From Congeria kusceri (taxonomy: Eukaryota; Mollusca; Bivalvia; Myida; Dreissenidae): DNA of 64,000 bases. Positions 56,799-64,000 of this stretch are shown one piece after another. Where the stretch lies: assembly GCA_027627225.1 (NCBI GenBank), contig CM051034.1, positions 1,737,001 through 1,801,000 on the forward strand, in the 5' to 3' direction. The translations under genes and the position numbers were made by a program. Under the pieces are notes generated by a model that worked only from the letters and a program-made list of their open reading frames with translations, was not told where the DNA came from and ran no database searches. How positions within the stretch are numbered: position 1 is the stretch's first letter; each line of letters begins with the position of its first letter.

Positions 56799-59604
56799 GC
56801 CACTATTTACATAGCATTGTATTTCAGTTGAAGATGTTCAGTTGATCCACTACTGGGAACACGTCATTTTCGAGACTCCCCACTAAGCCATGTACAACAA
56901 GCATTAAGACCTCAGGGGAGCATGTGATGCTTGTTGATAGCAAATATAACAGGTGCGTGAGGTGTCAAAACACAGTTTCTTGGGTCTCGGACACAATCTG
57001 TCGGGGTATAGGCTTGTAATGTTTAGAATCTGATTATAAAAAATAAATACCATTAAACAAACCAAACACATTATCCGATGTGTCTATTGAAAAATGTCTG
57101 CAAAATACCTCTCCATTTTAACCCCCAAACTGTTTGGTAACCGAGGTAATTTCACTTCCTGTACTAAATGAGCAGATTTGTTGCGACAGGTAAAATTTGG
57201 GGTTCAAATAATTAGATTTTCCAATTACCCATGATTTCTGCACACCCTGTGTCCGTGTGATCTTAAATTTTATCAATTATAGGCCATCCTTATTAAATTG
57301 TTTGTTTGGTTTATCTTCTCATGAAAATGGCTGCTACCCCCCAAAAAAGTTAATTAAGCATAAAGTGAAAAAAAAGTTCTTGTGTTTGTGTCCCTTCTGA
57401 TCATTTCAAAACCTTTTTGTTTAATGTAGTCTAAGTTAGCCCTCTGATGCTCTTCTGTTTGGAGATTAACGTTGATGGCGGTTGTGTAGAATATTATTAC
57501 ATGAAGTGTTTTCTAAGCAATTTTTTAGTGCGTGTCAGATGTTAATTACCTTACTTATGGTACTTATATCTATGTATGAATCTTCTTTAAGGGATGTTCT
57601 TTAGAATAATGCTAGTAACAAACATTGTTTACAACCACCAATTGCCTCATGAATTCATCTTAAATTTGACTTAAATTGTAAGTTTTATATTGCCTTTAAT
57701 ATGTTGAAATGTTCTTGTTAAAACTTGTTTTAATAACAAATATGAAAAATCTATATCAGTGTTCTTCAATTTTAATAAATTGTAGATCAATAAAAAAAAA
57801 ATGGAATTGCAGGTACGTAGGTACAAATGTCACATAGTAAGCATGAAATATATGTTCAATTTACAACATTTAAAGAAAATAATCCAAACGCTGACAGCAT
57901 AGAAAGGCTGTTGTTGAGAAAAGAAACTAAAAGCAAAGGCCTGTCTTCTGCAAATTAAAACTTTATAGCGCACGTCTAATTCAGTGCTATTTATCTACAA
58001 CATTCTCATCATAATTTTTTTGTTATTCATGTTTTTGTGCAAACTATTTAAAAAGCAGACAGAGTTATATGCATACAAGTCAATCTACAACAGGTAAAAA
58101 TAGTAAATGAATCTTATAAGTTTGAATCAATGTTCAGTGCTTTTTATCACAAGCTCTATGCTCAGTAAATACCGATTTAATTAAAAATAAGGTAAATTAG
58201 TAAAATACATTCAAAACTCTTTAGAAGTACAATGTTTAGTCCACAATTCTTATGTTTATTGCAAAAACAAAAGCAATCATCTATCGAGTGGTTACGATTG
58301 TTCCGCTATATGTACTCTGAGTCAATACACTGTTTAACTTACGCAATACGATGTAATACCGACACAGTTAACCAGTAAACAGCACAAACAGATAAGCTAT
58401 CATACCTATGTGAATAAACATAACATTAATTCACTGGTAGATGTGGACTAACTGGATTATTATTATTGTTTATTACTGTTTAAGTCGGATTTATGTCTCG
58501 TCATCTATTCATAGAAAGTAGCATCAATAACAGGAAGCCTCACTGCTCCGCAAGCAAAGGGCAGTAATATATCAATACCCAACTCCAAAATACTGTGTAG
58601 GGTTACGCCAAACCAACAATTTATTAAAGACGGCCCCAAAAGTGTTCATTCGGCATTTATTAGTAAATATATATTTATATGCAGAGTAAAGACGTAGTTC
58701 CCTTAAGACCAGTTTTCCAAATACAGCTACTAAATCCTGTTGGCTTGTGCCAACAGTCTAAACAATTATAAAAATACCAAACCTACCTACCCACCTCTAA
58801 AGTTTTGGCTAGGGTTACGCCAAACCATCAATTTATTATTTAAGGCCTCAAATGTGTTCATTCGGCATTTATTACTTCCCTTTCATGTGCTCATTCATTA
58901 AAAATAATCTTGAAGAATTCTCACTACCCAATAGGGATAGTAACCAAAAACAAATATTCTTACATGACACGTGCTGAGTTTTCTATAGACAAAGAAGAAA
59001 AATTTCCATTGTTAAACAGCCAATAAATAAACTCGAAAAAGTGGTTCAGAAACTGTCAAATTGTCAGATAATGTTACAATGGAAATAATTTTGCTTCATC
59101 GTTGTTCATCTGTAAATAAACAATTTTTTGTTCTGATGCGCTTATATTAAACAACTCGGTCTAATGCCCACTGAATCGTTACAGATAAACAACTTAAAAT
59201 CAAAAATTATTTTTTAATTATATACCAGTACAGAAAACAAATAAAGAAAAACATTTGCCTTCACCAGAGCTTGAACCTACGACCTTCAGGCCAGTAAGAC
59301 TTACACAAATAACAGTGTATTTTTAATGCTATGTAACTGACACATCTGTTTAAAAAAACAATAACAACAAAAGCGTTGCATACATTATCCATTTCATTTA
59401 ATCTACACTGTATTTCCAATATATTTCTGTGTGAGATGTGTTATTTCCCTTCTTTATGTGCAATGTACTTTTTTGGGGATTCTGTTAAAAAAACAAAACA
59501 CTAAAACTCGTGAATTTACCAATCTGTGAATAGGTTCTTTTAAATGTAAATGTATGCAGTAAAAGTTTTATTTCTGCTGAAACAATGCACCCCTCATATT
59601 GCAG
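56799..59604. other. No supported gene; 75-bp direct repeats and a MITE fragment
   Basis: AGGGTTACGCCAAACCAACA to TTCATTCGGCATTTATTA at 58598-58675 recurs at 58810-58882 with few differences. At 59260-59320 a tRNA-like stretch (CACCAGAGCTTGAACCTACG) and at 59530-59552 the end CAATCTGTGAATAGGTTCTT and TTAAA match the MITE at 19485-19964. The rest is AT-rich and unassigned. Confidence 0.5.
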
Positions 59605-59695
59605 GACAGTTGCTCCAGCATCACTACAAGATGGAGGAAAACACAGATGTTGCTACCAGAATGGTCACCAGGGACATCTGCCCCATGTTAACAAT
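59605..59695 (+). pseudogene. Exon copy 0 of a triplicated exon (broken donor)
   Basis: After ATTGCAG the block reads GQLLQHHYKMEENTDVATRM in one frame. It aligns with copies 1 and 2 over CATCACTACAAGATGG and GTTGCTAC through TAACAATG, but is about 35 bp shorter. At the position of the donor in the other copies (AACAAT|GTATGT and AACAAT|GTCAGT) it has AACAATGACAGT, so GT has become GA and the exon cannot be spliced normally. Confidence 0.5.
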
Positions 59696-60470
59696 GACAG
59701 TTTGTCTTGAAAGGGACATTGTTAGTGTTGTTAATAGCAAGCCATGAATTTCTTCTAGAAATATATATGGTTATATGGTTTGTTATGCTTCAGCGTTCTG
59801 CTCTGCAATACAGTTTACTAATTTGACTCATACCAGTAAACAGTACAAGTTAGTAAAGGCACTTTATGTCAAATATAATTAAAATCTTGCGTAATTCTGT
59901 TTACATCATTATAGAACAGTGTATTTAGTTTCAGGATTTCCTGTCATTTATCCACGAAAAACAGCAATACGTCACCAATAGTGTTTGTAGGGTGACATTT
60001 TACATTTCAAACTAGTCTCTGTTCTATATTCTCTTGTCAGTATTTTCTTTTGCTTTCTAATTAAGTAAATTTTATTAAAATACATGTGTTGAGTTGTTTA
60101 AGAGGTATAGAAATGGAAAATTTGTATACTATGTTTCAACTGATTCCCTTTATAACAAGTTCACATTATACTAATGTAAAGGGACTTTAAACTTCTTGTA
60201 AAAATGGATTCAGTAATACCTGCACCATGAAATAATCCCCCTCCTGACTGTCATCTAATGGATGTAAAACACAAAAATCAAGGAACAATATTCATCTACA
60301 GATTCGTGTCAGATTTTAAAATTATTCTGCCTCTTGTGGTTGAAGTTACTCTGACCCTAAAGTAGCTTGTGATAATTGTTGTCAGTATTTGTTTGTGTTT
60401 TATGATATATGCTTGTTCAAATAATCAATTAAAATGGTTTACAAGCTTAACAATAATGCCACTATTTCAG

Positions 60471-60596
60471 GTAGAGTTGCACTGACATCACTACGAGATG
60501 GTGGTGGAGGCATTCAGACTGAATGGGAAGTTGTTGACCTTCAAAGGTCACAAAACAGACCAGAACCAACTGAGAGTTTCCATTGAAGGTAACAAT
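60471..60596 (+). pseudogene. Exon copy 1 of a triplicated exon, HHYEMVVEAFRLNGKLLTFK
   Basis: The acceptor CACTATTTCAG and the donor AACAAT|GTATGT bound 126 nt, phase 0 at both ends. Translation is VELH, TGA (60483-60485), then HHYEMVVEAFRLNGKLLTFK and GHKTDQNQLRVSIEGNN. It joins in phase 0 to the exon at 61261, giving SIEGNN-VYAKTAGDN, a natural-looking junction. Apart from the TGA, it is the most intact copy. Unidentified family. Confidence 0.5.
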
Positions 60597-60921
60597 GTAT
60601 GTTTTTTTCCAGAGGCAACTTTGATATTTCTTACAACATTGTTATTTTTTAATGCTTTAATTACGTTATATACATGCATGTGTATATCATTATCATACTT
60701 TGTCTGTTTTGATCCCCGTGGCCTCAGGTTTGAGTCCCGGCGAAGACAAATGTTTTAATTAACTTCTTTTTCCTTAATATATATTTTTTTTTTTTATTCC
60801 AGATGTTTTACTTTTTGCAGATAAGATACTAATTAGCATTTTTCAAAAATAAGAAAATGAATGAACAAGTTCCTTTAACAATTACTTTAACTTGTAAGTT
60901 TAAGAAACTCTTCTATTTCAG

Positions 60922-61055
60922 GTGCAAATGTACTGACATCATTACAAGATGGTGGTGGAGGCTTTCAGACTGAATTGGAAGTTGTTGCTACATGAACCCT
61001 CAAAGGCCACCAAACAGCTAAAACCCGACTGTAAGTTGGCACCGAAGGTAACAAT
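60922..61055 (+). pseudogene. Exon copy 2 of a triplicated exon (frameshifted)
   Basis: The acceptor is CTTCTATTTCAG and the donor AACAAT|GTCAGT. It reads VQMY, TGA (60934-60936), HHYKMVVEAFRLNWKLLLHE, then is out of frame: length 134 nt against 126 in copy 1. The shared TGA at the same codon as copy 1 indicates that the duplication came after that mutation, or that both derive from a TGA-bearing parent. Confidence 0.5.
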
Positions 61056-61260
61056 GTCAGTTTATAATTTAACTTATGGAACGTCATATATAAAGAATAC
61101 GTTTTGTGTTTTTTCAATAGGTTAAGTAATGCAAGCCCCGTGGAATAAAAACCAATCCTGACAGAAATGAGGCAAATAATATTTACCTCAGATTGTATCA
61201 AGATAAGGATGTGTTATTAAAGATTGTTTTATTTTATTTTATGTTATTCTGCCTCTCTAG

Positions 61261-61360
61261 GTATATGCCAAAACAGCTGGTGACAATCGTGGGCAGTATC
61301 GACGTTTGGCGAACTCCATCTCAGACATTCCCCCGTTGGACGCAGAAATCCACGCCAGAG
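61261..61360 (+). CDS. Exon-like block, VYAKTAGDNRGQYRRLANSI (unidentified gene)
   Basis: The acceptor TGCCTCTCTAG and the donor AGAG|GTATGC bound 100 nt with an open frame VYAKTAGDNRGQYRRLANSI and SDIPPLDAEIHAR. The sequence is strongly protein-like, with balanced composition and high GC. It follows copy 1 of the repeated exon in phase. Its last base leaves phase 1, which does not match the phase-0 start of the block at 62292, so one base too many is present at this junction. Confidence 0.55.
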
Positions 61361-62291
61361 GTATGCAGTGTTTTGTTGTTTTCTGCCATTTAGTGAGCTT
61401 GTTAATTGATTCATATGAAGTCTTGGAGATGAATAGGGTCCTTTTGGTTATGGTTCGAATAACCGCAAACAAACAATGGTTTCTGGTTAAGTTTAAGCTA
61501 ACCTGAACACAATGTTCATTCATTGTATATCTCATTGCCAGTTCATTAATGATCAGGCCCACGAGAGCTCTTACTGATCCAGCTGTATGAAACCTGTCTA
61601 TCAAGGAATGAAACCTCTTGGTTGTACAAAAACTTTTACTCCGTATGCATCTTGATGTGGGAGGCATTTAGTGATTGTCCTGTCCATCCGTGATTCAGTG
61701 ATTCTGTCCATAAGATGTTTACTAGTTTTTACTGTTTCACACTGCTTACTACAACACTTGGATGCTTACACAGTTCTTGCTTATGACCATTCCTTATCAA
61801 CACATATCACCCAACCTCACTTTGACCTTGACCTAATTTAAACTTAGAATAATTCAAATGGCTGTCCTGCACCAGGCAGGGGCATGTGTGTTTATCAAAA
61901 AAGCATCTTGTCTATTTAAAACATCTATTGGAAACTGTGCATTTCTATGCCATCAAGTACTGTTCTAATAAAAGAAAACTATCAGTTAATGTACCAGGAG
62001 GTGATCAGAGTGGAAAGCAAATTCAAATCTTGTGGAAAATTGTTCGTAATTATATCCAGACAATGGTTAGGACTGAATGTCGTTTTTTGTAGCCAAAGTC
62101 ACAGTTAATTTTAACTAAAAACAGAACATGTTTCAGCTATTGTTTCATGATAAATCATGACTTTGTAGATTTGTTTACCATATTTACTCTTGATAGAAAT
62201 CTTTCCATTAAAAGTTTTATTTGTTATAATGGTTCACACACATGAGTAGTTGGTCTTCCATCTTCAGTGTGACTGTGTTTCTGTTTTACAG

Positions 62292-62415
62292 GCTCATTAT
62301 AACGTGCAGCGTCTTCCAGTCGAGGCAAGCTGGCCACAGTGGGTCAAGGATTATTGCACTGTCTTTGAGAAGGCCAAACGAGCTCAGTTGATTGAATTTC
62401 TTATTATATGTTAGT
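62292..62415 (+). CDS. Exon-like block, AHYNVQRLPVEASWPQWVKD (unidentified gene, possible last exon)
   Basis: After TTTCTGTTTTACAG the frame reads AHYNVQRLPVEASWPQWVKD, YCTVFEKAKRAQLIEFLIIC and TAG. Joined to the previous block without its last G, the protein would read DAEIHAR-AHYNVQRLP smoothly; with the G present, a TAA follows at once. This may be a one-base insertion, a missed small exon, or a base error. The TAG may end the gene, or the frame may leave earlier through GTTAGT at 62410. Confidence 0.5.
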
Positions 62416-62879
62416 TGTAAACTGTTCTGGACGTTTATTTATTTGACTGAAAAATGTATCAGTTGATTGTATGTTCATTACAAAATATTGCTTTGTATGT
62501 TGGTTTATTAAGAGGCAAATATCACAGTGCAATGTACCACAAGATTATTTTACATTCACTGCATTTTGTTAAATTTTATGTGAAATGGAATTGAATTAAA
62601 AGCTTAATAAAAATAAATAGGGAAATTTGCAATGGTAAATGATAACTGAAAATGAATTATCTTTTAAACTTAAATTATTCTCCAACTAAACACATTCAAT
62701 TTTTCATAGTAGATCTTTAGGACAAAGACATTTGCTAAACAGAATCTGTATTTGATTGAAGAATTGAATAGGTTTTTATTCATGTAATACTAGTAAATAA
62801 TGAGTAAAATTCAGCTTTTGTAACTTGTGCATTTGCAAGTTTAATTGTAAATTACTTGATTTTATGCCCATAGTATTAG

Positions 62880-63200
62880 GAAATGTTGGTGTCTATAAAA
62901 TTCACCAGCATTGTAATTGTCCATCCGTACGTACGTCCCTAGAGTTTGTGGACACAACTCCTCTTTAACTGCTGGGCGTATTTCACTCAAACTTTCACAG
63001 CTGAAGTTCCTTTACGTGTAGGTGATTGTTAAGAAAGGAAATTCGGCTGCGACCTTTTTCCTTTTTTCCCCTATAGACTATATACTTCCCCAAATTGTGT
63101 GTACTCAACTCCTCTTTAACTGTCTGGCGGATTTCGCTAAAACGTTCACAGTTGAAGAACCAATTTTAGCCCTTTGTCTGTGTCCAAACACGTGTTTTGG
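62880..63200 (+). repeat. Dispersed repeat, two modules (ACTCCTCTTTAACTG family)
   Basis: CACAACTCCTCTTTAACTGC, GGCGTATTTCACTCAAAC and TTTCACAGCTGAAG at 62952-63010 recur as CTCAACTCCTCTTTAACTGT, GGCGGATTTCGCTAAAAC and GTTCACAGTTGAAG at 63105-63160, preceded by CCATCCGTACGTACGTCC. Non-coding. Confidence 0.7.
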
Positions 63201-63732
63201 GGCATCTGTGTCGGTGACAATCTAGTTAATGTATTGTTAGTAATGTAAGAATGCTGCAAATAAAATTAATGTCATATTTAACGATATTAAGAGTTCATTG
63301 GATACTCAGTTATTTCCCTTTGTATGATTTTCTTGATTTCTTTATATTCACAAAATTTTGTATATAAAAAATCTCAAATATTGTTATTGTGCATGATTTC
63401 AATAGTTACTGCCTTAGATGTTTGTGTGTGGATCTTAATCACATACTGTAATGTACTTGTGTGGAACATAACACGAGTGTCATAATTGCGAAGTAAACAT
63501 TTTGTTTTGGTCATTCTTCAAGTAGCTTTTGACTTCATGTTAATGTTTAATCGAACAGTTTACTTGGGAACTTCTTAATAATTTTCTAATCTGTAGCTAT
63601 TTATATGTCGTTACTTGTTCGTACGTTTTTGCTTGTATCGCATAAATGTTTTCATTAAGCGATATATTTGTGCATAATGACAGTGTCTGTTGATGAATTG
63701 TATTTGAGGTCTATGCATTTATATGATGCTCC

Positions 63733-63842
63733 GTAGTACCGTACATTTTATCTGCTAAGGACGCAGACAGTGGTTTAAGGTCCGTCTGTAGTACCGTACA
63801 TTTGATCTGCTAAGGACGCAGACAGTGGTTTAAGGTCCGTCT
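63733..63842 (+). repeat. 55-bp tandem duplication, nearly exact
   Basis: The unit GTAGTACCGTACATTTTATC, TGCTAAGGACGCAGACAGTG and GTTTAAGGTCCGTCT is present twice (63733 and 63788) with one clear substitution (TTTTATC/TTTGATC), a very recent slip or an assembly effect. Confidence 0.9.
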
Positions 63843-64000
63843 GTACGTTCAAATTCTATATTTAGATTATGAAAACTAATAAATCTAGCAATAATATAGT
63901 ACTACAATAATGTGATAAAAGAGTGCCGTTACTTACTAGATTTGTGGCAACTTGTTTTGTCAGTCCAATCATAACAAATATGTTCAATCTTAAAAATATG

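Noticed and set aside
60700..60750. tRNA-like GGTTTGAGTCCCGG on the plus strand
   Set aside because: A B-box-like phrase only; no matching A box or stems were found.
49429..61055. Selenocysteine or recoded UGA as an explanation for the in-frame TGA codons
   Set aside because: Too many TGAs in one locus, together with a frameshifted exon copy and a lost donor; decay is simpler. I saw no SECIS-like element, though I cannot fold the region here.

Overview
The window is AT-rich animal nuclear DNA. It has no operons, ribosome-binding sites or dense ORFs, but it does have GT-AG exon edges, poly-A retroelement ends, TIR-bearing MITEs and very abundant modular repeats. A bivalve mollusc (or another lophotrochozoan) fits best. 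The grounds are the TRIM-type B-box exon, the Penelope-like element, and repeat families rich in TGACCTTGACC or ending in ACCGACCGAC-type tails. The species assignment is inference.

Layout. 0-2 kb: a first coding exon of a B-box (TRIM-like) gene on the minus strand, running off the left edge. 2.5-20 kb: nearly continuous dispersed repeats built from 140-170 bp tandem modules, a 5'-truncated LINE with poly-A and target-site duplication (7.2-8.4 kb), a tRNA-derived SINE (11.2 kb) and two TTAA-flanked MITEs (18.1-20.0 kb). 20.8-27.75 kb: a 102-bp satellite array of 68 copies with an 18-monomer (1,836 bp) higher-order repeat, grown inside a dispersed element whose halves flank it. 28.5-32.5 kb: a 59-bp tandem array, more modular repeats and a MITE with perfect 27-bp inverted ends. 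34.4-36.3 kb: weak candidate exons on the minus strand. 39-43.3 kb: an inverted partner of the 2.5-5.2 kb repeat and an element with inverted CCGGACAAAATCCC arms. 47.3-49.4 kb: a Penelope-like retroelement (RT plus GIY-YIG endonuclease) with a hammerhead-like motif in its 3' region, bracketed by the same 21-bp minisatellite.

49.4-62.4 kb on the plus strand holds a series of exon-like blocks with good splice sites and protein-like translations. They also carry premature stops (all TGA), a frameshift at one junction and a thrice-repeated exon. I read this as a decaying gene copy of unidentified family. A TTAA MITE with a pogo-type TA MITE nested inside it lies among these blocks (55.7-56.8 kb).

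I see no intact complete host gene. The strongest signals for follow-up are the satellite with its higher-order structure and origin, the Penelope element within a minisatellite, the TGA-riddled exon series, and repeat modules loaded with nuclear-receptor half-sites.
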